From contig OX419755.1 of assembly GCA_948567375.1 (NCBI GenBank), positions 76,282,931 to 76,346,930 on the forward strand: a stretch of DNA of 64,000 nucleotides, given 5' to 3'. Every line of letters begins with the position of its first letter. Within the stretch, counting starts at the first letter, position 1. Origin of the DNA: Lunularia cruciata. Taxonomy: Eukaryota > Streptophyta > Marchantiopsida > Lunulariales > Lunulariaceae. Positions 21,521 through 31,139 of this stretch are shown piece by piece. The position numbers and the translations under genes were made by a program. The notes below the pieces were generated by a model. That model did no database searches and was not told the origin of the DNA. It saw only the letters and a program-made list of their open reading frames with translations.

Positions 21521-22460
21521 GTGACTATGCCACTGTTATCTATACACTTGTAGCTTTGGCTAGGAGAGGCAGTTTGATCTCATTCTTGGTGATCCTGGTC
21601 GCTTAGAACGTAGATACAAACTTCTCTTATGTCAAATGCTAAATGGTGGTAGAGTCAGTCCTGTGTTGCTTAATGAGATGGAGGGTTTTTGTTTAGATTT
21701 CTTGTGATTGGACTATCTTCATTCTTTGCTTCATGTTTGTGCACCACATTTGTGTGAGGTGCCCTAAATTTAGAGCATTGGTGCTCTAGTGTGCTCTTTG
21801 TAGCAAGGTTGGAGTGATGACCAATCAGACTACCTTTGTTTCTCTCTAGTGAGGTAGGAAGTGATGACCTGCAGACCGTGAGAGTATGTGTTGTGATGGT
21901 AGGTTACAGGTCGCCTTTTCTCCTAGTGTAGTTATCTCAGTTAGAGTTACATTAGTGGGTGGTGTTCCATGGGTATTGGCACTTGCTGGTGCTCAATTGT
22001 TGTTGGCACTTGGTGGAGAACTTGCGGTTCCAATTTGCGGTTGTGGTTTGTGGTTACATTTGGTGGTTCCAATTTATGGTTACTTTATCACAACAGAGTA
22101 CTTTGGGGATTCTAGAGGAGTTAGCCCTATAGTGCGTAGTGGGTTCACTTAGGGTGGCACTCGGTATTAGCCTATATCTCAAGTCCCAATGAGGGAGGAG
22201 ATTGACTTTGAGTTGGAGTTTGACATAGGAGTTGATTCAATTGAGAGTGCACTTGGCTTATCCGCACTATTTTTGTGGGACATGGATGAGATTTATGGGG
22301 CCTCCAAAGGCCCTAGGCATTACTCTATACAGTGGGTACCATTGAGTTGGATGACTTCATCTAAGAGTTTGATAGTTAGTGTGATTTGCAGCAGATGCAG
22401 AACCCAACTTTGTTTACACCCCTCATGCCATGGAAGAAGTTGTTTCAATATTTGGAGGGT
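21521..22460. other. Decayed stretch upstream of family-3 gag
   Basis: No intact gene. Short frames (for example 22189-22470, starting MREEIDFELEFDIG) may be the extreme N-terminus of gag in shifted frame, but no motif supports it. Confidence 0.3.
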
Positions 22461-24415
22461 CCACCAATAGATGACTACTAGGAGTTTAGGAGAGCTCATT
22501 TGGAGGAGATTGAGTTATAGAGATAGTATTGGTCTCCAAACTATGTCTCTATTACTTCAAGCTTGGTTGCCATGAGTAGATCTACTATACCCATGAGTTC
22601 TAGCTCAAGTAGTGTTGGTGGAGGTACCACTACAAGAAGTGGTGTGGTATTGGGGTTTAACCCCATGGTGGAGTTCTTCTAGTGTTTGAGGCAGAACTAC
22701 CAGAGAGTATGGACTGACAAGCTAAAGAGCTTGCAGGAGTTCCAGCGGAAGGCTAGAGAGAGCCTACGCAAGGCATACACTTGCATGAGGTGGCTGATAA
22801 GCTTCACTCAAGGAGTTACTAAGGCCCAAGCAGTCTAGTTTTGGTATGAGATACTAGAGAGGGAGTTGCAACATAGAGTTCATGATGCTATGTTGTTATA
22901 GGCTACTTTGTCTACTTTGGCAATAGTTTGTGGTTTGGTTGAGCGTATTGAGCTCAACGTGGTGGAGGAGAGGGTAGTGACATCTGGATTTGGTAGTGAG
23001 ACCTCATTTACAACTATTACTTCTTCTAGAGTGCAGCAGAGTGCACCACGCCCAATTGGTTTTTGAGGATAGGGTGGATAGTCCAGATCCTATGGAGCAA
23101 GTGGAGGGCCTAGTATAGCTAGACCCTTACCTTCCTTTTTAGGTCAACAGCAGCCAGTGAGTGGTAGAGTTGCTTGTTGGACTTGTGGTGTACCTTACCA
23201 TATGAGAGAGTGTACTCAAGGCAATGGACTTGATACCTCTGGTGCATTGCAACCAACATAGAGGCAGTGTGAGCATGGCCACAAATTTGGTCACACTAGT
23301 GATTGGTGCTTTGACCTACACTTGGATTTATGGAGTGGTAGGGCTACTATGGTAGGTAGTAGAGGAGCTCTAGTTCATAGAGGACAAGGTGGTAGAGGTG
23401 GTGGTAAGGGATCTACACCTAGTAGAAGTGCAGTACCCACCCTTGCTTATGATATAGCTATGGCTATTCAGTTTGAGTAGTTGGAGCAGAGATAGGCTAG
23501 TATGGCCATTGCTAAGAGGAGATCAGATTCAGGTGCTGAGGCTTCCAACTCATATGTTGGTGATAGAGATGCTTTGGACTTCGTGTGTGGAGCAACACAT
23601 GTGGATGCATCTATAGCAGTGACTAAGAGTGCAGTACGTGCTCCTGAGCCTAGAGGAGCCTAAGTGGAGTTGGACCCATAGAGAGGAGAGATTGGGAGAC
23701 ATGTTAGACTTCCTTAGTCTTTCACGCTATATGAGGCATTGCAGACCACATCCATGGCTCCTAGATGTCCTAGTGCAAGTGTGGTAGGTGGTGATGGGGT
23801 GCATGATAGACTACCTACTAGTCAGCCACCTGCTACCACACAAACTGAGTCGAGCATGATACTGGAGGTGGCTCAACTAATTATGTGGTGCACTTTGTTT
23901 TCGGCCAATGACATGTTTACATTGGGAGTTGACCCAACCCCTGTGTTCTAGTTGGCTGCCATGCTTTGTAAGAGTAGGGATGATGCAATTCCTACTACTA
24001 GAGCAGAGGTGGTTGATAGTGGAGCTAACTTGGTTGAGGAGCATGGGATCCATTCAACAACCAGTCTTTTATGGCAAGTAGTAACGGCTAGACTGGAGGA
24101 CTTGCCAGCTAGATCGGCCTTTGAGAGAGTGCAGTTCACACTTGGTGCTATCTTATTGGATAAACAAAGGGGGATTTTCCATTTGGTGGGACCTTCAAGG
24201 AAGGTCTATACACCATAAAGAGTCTTGTTAGACTCTAATGTATAGCCCTTCATGTTAGAGAGGGTTGTAGTAGTCGGTCTGGAGTTATGGAAGACCAATG
24301 TGGAGAGGTGTCCATTTCAAATCTAGACATCTCTAGGTGGTGGTTTGACACAATACATCACACGTGGAGAGCTTGTTATTTAGGTTCAGCTTGGTCATCC
24401 AACTGATAGCTTGGT
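22461..24415 (+). pseudogene. gag: Family-3 gag and protease remnant
   Basis: A single reading frame can be followed through almost the whole region if in-frame stops are ignored. Order: a gag-like helix segment (LRQNYQRVWTDKLKSLQEF, CMRWLISFTQGVTKA), a zinc knuckle CWTCGVPYHMREC near 23175, a second His-Cys cluster CEHGHKFGHTSDWC near 23268, a Gly-rich basic stretch, and a retropepsin-like start VLLDSN near 24220 with QTSLGG-type residues. Nearly all the stops are TAG at likely Gln codons. It is truncated at 24415 by the family-2 LTR; a diverged continuation lies at 36033. Gag would form particles, but this copy is long dead. Confidence 0.65.
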
Positions 24416-25210
24416 TGTGACAACCCGGCAAATATCACTTTTGCGGTAATTAGGTAAGTAAAGTTCATTCCCATAGAGATACAAGTCAGAAATGTCCAAA
24501 TACAAAGTCAAACAGTAACAATTGTAGTTCTTCTTGGTTGCATCTTTAATCTCTTAGGTAGAAACCACACCCAAAAGAGAGTAACAAGCATTGATTTGCA
24601 GTCTTATCACAAATTCACACTCCTTAATCACAACTCCATCAAATCTTTCCAAACAATCTTGATTGTGATGATTCAGGCTCTCTCGAAAACAACACTTCAC
24701 TGCAAAACGACTTTGCCTCAAAATTGTGTTCCACCCTTCCACTGAAGGCACAACTTCCTCGATTGAAATTGCTTCACATCAACTTCGCACTACATTCCCA
24801 AATGTAGAATACTTCTAACACTACAATTCCTCCGAGATCTATCAAGACATTGCTTCGATTGCACTTCACTCAGGATCAAACACACAAAATGAAGATCAAG
24901 GCCATGGAATCCAACATCCAACAAGCACACTGACTTGCACTTTGAATTTCTCCAAACACTCACAAACACAATTAGAAAGCTGATACTCGGAATCAAGCTT
25001 AAGTGACGAGCACTGCTTCACAACACTTTGCTTTATCTATTCTCAGAATTATGAGCACTGAACAACAATTCTTTGCGAATGCCACTCTTAAGTAGTGAAG
25101 CAATCGACAGTTCTTACAACTATACTGTTCTACAACAACTCTTCTAACCTGCAGATCCAAAATGACAATGCACCTCTTCATATTTGCCTCTTCAAATCTC
25201 AAAACTGTTA

Positions 25211-26778
25211 CTAGTCCGATCCAATGTCTACTTTGTCATTGGCTTTCAAACCTAAACCCGAAGTTATTTTACTTCTTACTGCTCTGTCCTCGGGTTTCAC
25301 AACTTCTAATTCTTCTACCAGATCCAACAATTTTCTTTCCTGATCTGAAACTCCACTAGTGGGTAACTTATCTAACTCCTTATCTCCCGACCCACTATTC
25401 TCTAATGTCTCAGTTGCTAACTCCAAAGTCATCTGCACTCCTACTCTGTCTACGTCGGGTTTGGCTCTAACATCCTTCCAAAGCTTGTCTATCTCCAACT
25501 TTACTAAGTCTAATCTAATCGTAATATTATCTTCTACTTCTAATATCTTCCTATCTACACAAGTCCTGAGACTTATGAACAATGCGTTCAAATCAGTATC
25601 TTTTGCCTGTCTTCACTTCGTCTCCTGCACCAACAATTTCAACTCGTGCAACCTCATTTCTTCAATCCAAACGCTGGCCTCTGTACTTAACATTGCGTTC
25701 ATCCTAAGGACAATCTCCTTCAATGGCTCCAATCGCATTTTTCTTTCTTGCTCCCAATCTGCAAGCCAATCCTTCCTGTACATCACCAACTCTGCTTTGA
25801 ACTCGGCTTTCATTGTTTCTTTCTCCTTCTCCTTCTGTTCAATCTTCTCCTCCTAATTACAAAGTAACTCTCGTAACCTCTCTTCTTCCCTATATCTTAC
25901 TGCCAACTCCCTCTACCAGAGTTGCTTCTTCTCTTCTACGCTCTCCATCACTCTATCGAGCTCTTGTTCCTTTGTTGCTACCCTTGCCATAGCATGGATA
26001 AGTTCTACTCTTGAATCAGCAAATTGCTGCTTCAAAATCTCATACTCTGCTACTTGTCTCTCCCTTGCTATGTCACTCTTCCTAACAAGCTCCTCTCAAT
26101 ATATCACTTCTCTCTTCAAGTATTCAATTACCTGAGTCTTCACTATTGCCTGTGCTCGCAGTACTTCACTTTCCTCCTTACCTTGGGTTATAATTTTCTT
26201 CAACTCCGAGTTCTCCTCTTCTAATCTCGATAAGACCTGCAAAATAGTCTTCACTTCTGGACAAGTTGACTGCATTTCCTTCTTCCAGTGCTCCAATTTC
26301 ACCAACAGTGGACACACGATCTCTCGTAGGTACTCCACTCCATCACTCACAACTACCTCCTCTTGCGTCACAATCTCCCTTCTCATTTCTTGTTTGCCCG
26401 ATACTCGCCTTCGTCTCTACAGTCTTCATATCGGAACTGATGCCTTGCTTCCTGAGCTTTCATTCACTTCTTCTTTTGCCTTACTTGGACCTACCTCACA
26501 CTTTGCCTTGCGTCTTGAACGAACTCCCCTCTGAAGTGTGATCTTCTTCTCTTTGGGCTCAGGTATCTCATCCTCCAACTTTGTGTTGTCCTCGGTCTCA
26601 ATCTCCGCTTGCACTTCTTCTTCCTCCTCTACAGCAGCTGGCACCATCGTCATTTCTCCACCTTCATTGCTGTCGCTACTCGTATCTCCACTTTGTAGCA
26701 TTAGCTCGGGTTCCTCCTCACATTTTGAGTCTTCGGACTTGCACTCGGCTTCACCTTCCGAGTCTCCATCTTCTGACT
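25211..26778 (-). pseudogene. U3 ORF, C-terminal half (LTR 24416-36032)
   Basis: Coiled coil and tail of the accessory ORF: LSRLEEENSELKKIITQG, KAEFKAELVMYRKDWLADWE, EIVLRMNAMLSTEASVWIEE, ISLRTCVDRKILEVEDNITI, ending LKANDKVDIGSD at 25211. Frames are broken at about 25613, 25860, 26096 and 26400. The gene continues on the far side of element B. Confidence 0.7.
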
Positions 26779-27471
26779 TGTAACACCCATTTGTGCATGT
26801 GTGTGGTATTGTGATATTTAGCTTGGTATTACAAGTACTTAAGAGATATTATTTATATAGAGATAAAGGATGGTTCTATATTAGTCATGGTTAGCTAAAG
26901 TTAGTCATAGCTAAGATAGAGTGGACCTTACTTTAGAGGAAGTAGAAAAGATGAGCACCACTATTTTGGATTTTAGTGTGTTGACTTGGTATTATTCCTA
27001 GGTGTTTGGCTTTGAGGAAAGAGTTGAGAACTCTTGGGCCTGCAAGCCTTTTTGTTTTGGATTCTTCTTTAGTCCAAGGATAGCCCATGTGAAGGAATCC
27101 TTGACTTAGTGGTTGGGTCAAGATAAGACCACATGCTTAGGGGAATATGCCCATGTGAATGGATATTCCTTTCTACTTTTTGACTTTACTTGACTTTTAG
27201 TCTAATAACTTGAGTTACTACGGTAATTAGTAACTTTGGTACGTAACTATTTCACAAGTATATAAACAAGGGGTGAGGAGGTACTCATCATCCTTTCATT
27301 TGCAACTATCTCTCTCTCATTGAGTTCTGTAGTGAGCAATGTCTTGAGTCTTGGAGTCTTGAGCCTTGGAGGAGTATGATGGAGTTGGGGTTCCTTGCCT
27401 TCTTAGTCCATGGTGCGCTACCATAATAGCCATCAGAGGTTCATCCTGAGTGAGAGACATGCCGGCTCACA
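26779..27471 (+). repeat. 5' LTR of element B
   Basis: 693 bp, from TGTAACACCCATTTGTGCAT to GCCGGCTCACA. It contains TATATAAAC at 27259-27267 and a purine/pyrimidine-rich transcribed end, and is followed by TTTT and the primer site. Confidence 0.95.
27258..27267 (+). promoter_or_regulatory. TATA box of element B 5' LTR
   Basis: GTATATAAAC, conserved in all family-1 LTRs of the window. It is about 205 bp from the LTR end, so transcription would start near 27290-27300 (inference). Confidence 0.6.
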
Positions 27472-27475
27472 TTTT

Positions 27476-27494
27476 TGGTTCCGTTACCGGGACC
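27476..27494 (+). other. Primer-binding site of element B
   Basis: TGGTTCCGTTACCGGGACC lies four bases after the 5' LTR. It resembles the tRNA-Asp primer sequence TGGCGCCGTTGCCGGGGAT but with about six mismatches, so the tRNA is not assigned firmly. Confidence 0.6.
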
Positions 27495-27512
27495 TCTCTA
27501 TAAGGCAAGATA

Positions 27513-27683
27513 ATGTTCAGTGTTCAATTCTACATTAGGCAGAAGGAGGCTCTGAGAGCTCACTTGGAGAGAACATTAGGAGAGGAGAGGGCTGAACTAC
27601 TGTTAGAGAACCAAGATCCATTTGTATACCCTGTAGTTCATTATGATGTCTTTGAGGTGAATTTTTACATCTTGTACACATGA
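27513..27683 (+). CDS. 56-codon leader ORF (ORF0) of element B
   Basis: First ATG after the primer site; open in this copy. It starts MFSVQFYIRQKEALRAHLER and ends PFVYPVVHYDVFEV...YILYT. The same frame is recognisable in elements A and D. Its end resembles the end of the 54-codon ORF just before gag (PFVFPRVDY...YILY). Function unknown. Confidence 0.4.
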   Translation: MFSVQFYIRQKEALRAHLERTLGEERAELLLENQDPFVYPVVHYDVFEVNFYILYT

Positions 27684-27712
27684 GAGGAATTGGAGAGATT
27701 GTGTGAGGTGGA

Positions 27713-27949
27713 TTGCAGATTTTGGGGATTAAGGTGATTTTGGGCAAAATCTCAAGTTTGAGATCTGAACTTGAAATTTCTACACATGATAGCTTGGGTT
27801 ATCTTCCAGTTAGCACACTTGAAATTATTATCAGAGCTACTATGCGCACAGAGCTAGAAATTTTGAAAGTTGATAGGGTAAAGTGCTCCTGCAACTGCAT
27901 GCTCTCTGGAAAATTGTACAGAGTCTCCCATTTCTTCAATTTTCAGTGA
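27713..27949 (+). CDS. 78-codon leader ORF of element B
   Basis: MQILGIKVILGKISSLRSEL through VDRVKCS to HFFNFQ. The counterpart in element A (18057-18290) is open over the same span. No known motif. Confidence 0.3.
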   Translation: MQILGIKVILGKISSLRSELEISTHDSLGYLPVSTLEIIIRATMRTELEILKVDRVKCSCNCMLSGKLYRVSHFFNFQ

Positions 27950-28105
27950 ATTGTACTGAAAATTTCCAAGAAAATTGAGTGCGTTGTATCCTACCTGCTG
28001 CCAGAAAAATTAGAGAGAGATCATTTTTTCACAAGGCGTATGAGTTTTTGAAGTGAGGGAGATGGTTTTCAGACCAAATCTGAAATTTGTGTACTGAATA
28101 GAAAG

Positions 28106-28802
28106 ATGTCTAGGCCAAATGGCTCAATGAAAAGATCTGAAATTTTGCAAGGAAGAACACCCTAGAGTTGTGATCAAGTTTGTCAAATTTCAGAGGACTG
28201 TGATATACTAGTTGGGAGATTTGAGTGACATTGTGAGGAAGTGTCAATTCTGCAGAGTGGAGATCTCATGCATGAGAAGTTTGAGATCAACAAAAAGCAT
28301 GTTTGAGTGTTTAGATTCATCTTGGGAACATGGAGGGTCATCAAGAGTGGAAATTTAGATTATGCAAGGTTCCCCAAGGGTTTGAGGTGATTGTAGGGGT
28401 GGATTTGAGGAAAAGAGAGTTTACAATAGAATTTGAAGAGAGTGTTGAGAGGATCCAAAAACCTACACCACTTGGAGGAAAGAGTGAGTCTAAGTGCTTT
28501 CTATGTAGAGAGAAGGGACATAAGGCAAGTTCATGTCCATTGAACTTTGAGAGCAAGAGATTGAGGGAAAGGAGAGGCTTACTTGGCTTGGGTTTGCATG
28601 TTGGACCTTCTCACCAAGATTAGGAGGGAGAAGATCTAAGACCAAGGAGTTATGTGAGGTTTGTGGAGTGGAAGGACTTCCAAAAGGACATGAGTGTAGT
28701 GGAGTAAAAGCACTTTTTGAGACTTTGGTGAAGGATCTTGGAGAGAGTCTTAGTACAGCTACAGAAATACTACTACCTTCATCAGCTAGTTCTCAAGATT
28801 AG
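28106..28802 (+). pseudogene. ORF1 of element B: zinc-finger protein upstream of gag
   Basis: Same extra ORF as in element A. An intact piece (28330-28623) has GFEVIVGVDLRKREFTIEFE and a perfect zinc knuckle CFLCREKGHKASSC. The region after 28623 is in another frame and holds CEVCGVEGLPKGHEC, then a Leu/Ser-rich tail ending at TAG 28800-28802. The N-terminal part (28106-28330) has a stop near 28160. Two cysteine motifs suggest nucleic-acid binding. Its position between leader and gag is unusual for Ty3/gypsy. Confidence 0.6.
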
Positions 28803-28804
28803 GG

Positions 28805-28969
28805 ATGGAGATCATCTTTCAACTTATGGATAAACTATCCATGAGAGTTAGATTAATATGCACTCTAGGATTTGATGTTGCTAAAGAAATCTTGGAGCAA
28901 CTTGAACCTTTTGTGTTCCCTAGAGTGGATTATTCTCAGATGGTGTTAGTCATGTATATACTTTATTAG
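28805..28969 (+). CDS. 54-codon small ORF between ORF1 and gag (element B)
   Basis: MEIIFQLMDKLSMRVRLICT...EQLEPFVFPRVDYSQ...YILY. Begins two bases after the ORF1 stop and has the same length in element A. Possibly a downstream cistron or a former part of ORF1. Confidence 0.35.
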   Translation: MEIIFQLMDKLSMRVRLICTLGFDVAKEILEQLEPFVFPRVDYSQMVLVMYILY

Positions 28970-29030
28970 TAATAGAGTGAGAGAAAAGAAAAGAAAAAAA
29001 AATTGAGAGAAAGAAAGATAGTGAGAGGTT

Positions 29031-30596
29031 ATGATGGGGAAACTTTCGGTTTTCTTTGGCAAGGATGGAGAAGATGTGGAGGCCTTTGTGAGAGACTTCA
29101 AGAGAGCTTGCATAGGAAACAATGAGAGGAGGAAGAATGAGTGGGCCTCATTATTACCAGATTTCTTTGAGGATGTAGCACTTACATGGTATGAGTCAGA
29201 ATACCAAAAGAGAGAGAGGAGAGATAGGGAAGAAGAGTCTTGGGAGACTTTGACTTCAGCACTCATTGAGAAATTTCTTCCTGATGAGAGTTATGAGAGT
29301 TATGAGAGATTGATGAGTGAGGTTACATTTCTCAAACAAGGAGAAGGAGAGAAAGTGAGAGTCTATGTGGAAAGAGTGGAAAAGTTAGAGTCCAAATTTC
29401 ACACAGTGTTGAGGAAGGGTGGGGATGATGTGGAGACTACAATGATTGGCATAGGGGCCATGCTCACCAAGAATTTTGTGGGAGGGTTGAGATCACAAAT
29501 TAGAAGCAAGGTGAGATATGAGAAACCTTCTTCCAAGGTTGAAGCTATCAAGATCGCAATTCGTATGGAGGAGAGTTTGGAAGGGGATGAGAGTGATTTG
29601 GTGGTGAAGGAGGTTGTGCATCCTCCTCAAGGCTACAAGTATGGTGGAACTTCTGATACTTTGGTGACAAGGGTTGCACCACAAGTAGTAGTTGCTCCAG
29701 TTCTTGCACTTCCACCAAAAGATCCACTCCAAACCATCACAGAACAACTTGTGGATCTCAAGATCAATGTGGTGCAACTATGGGAGAAGAGAGAGGTGGA
29801 TCAGAATGTAGGGAGAGGGCCTAGGAGTTATGGAAACTATCCATATAGAGGAGGCCAACCAGCCAACAATTTCAATGATAGAAATTGTTTTGGTTGTGGA
29901 GGAAGAGGGCATATCCAAAGGAATTGCCCAAATTCCACTTACCATGGAAGAAGGGGTTATGAGGGAGCCAATAGAGGGAAAGAGGGAGGTAGCAAAACCC
30001 AAGTGGCTCCTAATCCCAACAAAGGTAAGGGGATAGCATCCATAGATGTGGTTGAGAGTAAGTATGAGAAGGGAGAGTGCTCAAACTCCAAGGGTCTTAA
30101 TTTGGAGCTTTTGGCACAAGAGAAGAAGAGAGCTCGTTTTGCAGAGGATGTTCACTCTTCTCAAGGATTTACTTCAAGCAAGGATACTCCTATGTCTACT
30201 AGGAGCACTTGCACCTCAACACCATCAACAACAAAGATTCTAAGGAAGAAGTTGGGGATGGAGGACTTCTTGATCTCAAAGCAACAATGGAACTACAATG
30301 TGTTGGAGGATGTTGGTAGTCACAAGGCTAACATCACAATGGGCCAATTAATTGCTTTGAACCCTACCTTGAGAAAGGAGCTTAGAGGTGGTTTGAGTTC
30401 TACAAGGAGCAAGAAGAAGAAGAAGGCAAAAGTTCCAATATCAATGGGGGTGGTGGATGCCAAGCCAGCACCATGGGAGGCTTGTGAATATGCCTCCAAG
30501 ATTGATGTGAGAGTGAATGGTCACAACATCAAGGATGCATTGGTTGATGGAGGATCAGCAGTGAATGCCATGTCAGAAAGGTTGATGAAGAAGTAG
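29031..30596 (+). CDS. gag: Gag with start of protease (element B)
   Basis: 521 codons from MMGKLSVFFGKDGEDVEAFV. Residues 1-170 are the Ty3-type capsid region (NEWASLLPDFFEDVALTWYE, SWETLTSALIEKFLPDES, VRVYVERVEKLESKF). A Pro/basic hinge follows, then one zinc knuckle at about residues 286-299 (CFGCGGRGHIQRNC). The tail leads directly into the protease start, DALVDGGSAVNAM, with its Asp codon at 30546-30548. A TAG at 30597-30599 ends the frame inside the protease; element C has the same TAG while element A has TTG (Leu) there. The start is chosen as the first ATG before the conserved GKL block. Confidence 0.85.
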   Translation: MMGKLSVFFGKDGEDVEAFVRDFKRACIGNNERRKNEWASLLPDFFEDVALTWYESEYQKRERRDREEESWETLTSALIEKFLPDESYESYERLMSEVTFLKQGEGEKVRVYVERVEKLESKFHTVLRKGGDDVETTMIGIGAMLTKNFVGGLRSQIRSKVRYEKPSSKVEAIKIAIRMEESLEGDESDLVVKEVVHPPQGYKYGGTSDTLVTRVAPQVVVAPVLALPPKDPLQTITEQLVDLKINVVQLWEKREVDQNVGRGPRSYGNYPYRGGQPANNFNDRNCFGCGGRGHIQRNCPNSTYHGRRGYEGANRGKEGGSKTQVAPNPNKGKGIASIDVVESKYEKGECSNSKGLNLELLAQEKKRARFAEDVHSSQGFTSSKDTPMSTRSTCTSTPSTTKILRKKLGMEDFLISKQQWNYNVLEDVGSHKANITMGQLIALNPTLRKELRGGLSSTRSKKKKKAKVPISMGVVDAKPAPWEACEYASKIDVRVNGHNIKDALVDGGSAVNAMSERLMKK

Positions 30597-30599
30597 GGT

Positions 30600-30905
30600 A
30601 TGATACCCTCAAGACCTTCAACATTTGTGGTGAGCATGGCAAACAAGCAACAAGTTCGACCAGTAGGGGTGATGGATAAAGTGGTAGTTTCAATTATGGG
30701 AGTTCAAAATCTCATGACTTTCCAAGTCTTGAAGGATTCAAGCTATGACTTACTTCTTGGGAGGCCATGGTTGAGAGCAGCACGCACAACTGATCGATGG
30801 CACAAAGAGTACTTGAGGATTGGGCCATCAAACCATAGAGTCACAGTTCCTGTGACTAACACCACCAACACTTCACATTCAGATACACCATCTTCTGATT
30901 ATTGA
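30600..30905 (+). pseudogene. Protease C-terminal half (element B)
   Basis: In frame with gag after the TAG. It contains FVVSMANKQQVRPVGVMDKV and the second conserved loop YDLLLGRPWL, followed by the linker to RT. It ends at TGA 30903-30905 where element A has a Trp codon. With the preceding segment this makes one retropepsin of ordinary length, split by the stop. Confidence 0.75.
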
Positions 30906-31139
30906 GAATCAAATTCTGAAGAAGGAGCTTCAGGTGTGGACACAAGCATGGAAGAGGAGACTTCCACGGAGGAGGATGAATCTGAATCTGATTCAGATGT
31001 GTATCCTTTGTGTGCTATGGATTTTGCACCTAAGCCAGAGGTTTTGAAGGACCCAAATAAATCACCATTGACACTTGAGGAGGTAGAGAGAAGGTAAGCT
31101 ACCCTCAAGTATGGTCCAAATGTTACCAAGGAGGAGAAG

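Noticed and set aside
30597-30599. Programmed stop readthrough for gag-pol expression
   Set aside because: The TAG lies within the protease domain rather than between gag and pol, and element A has a sense codon. Kept only as a minor alternative in the findings.
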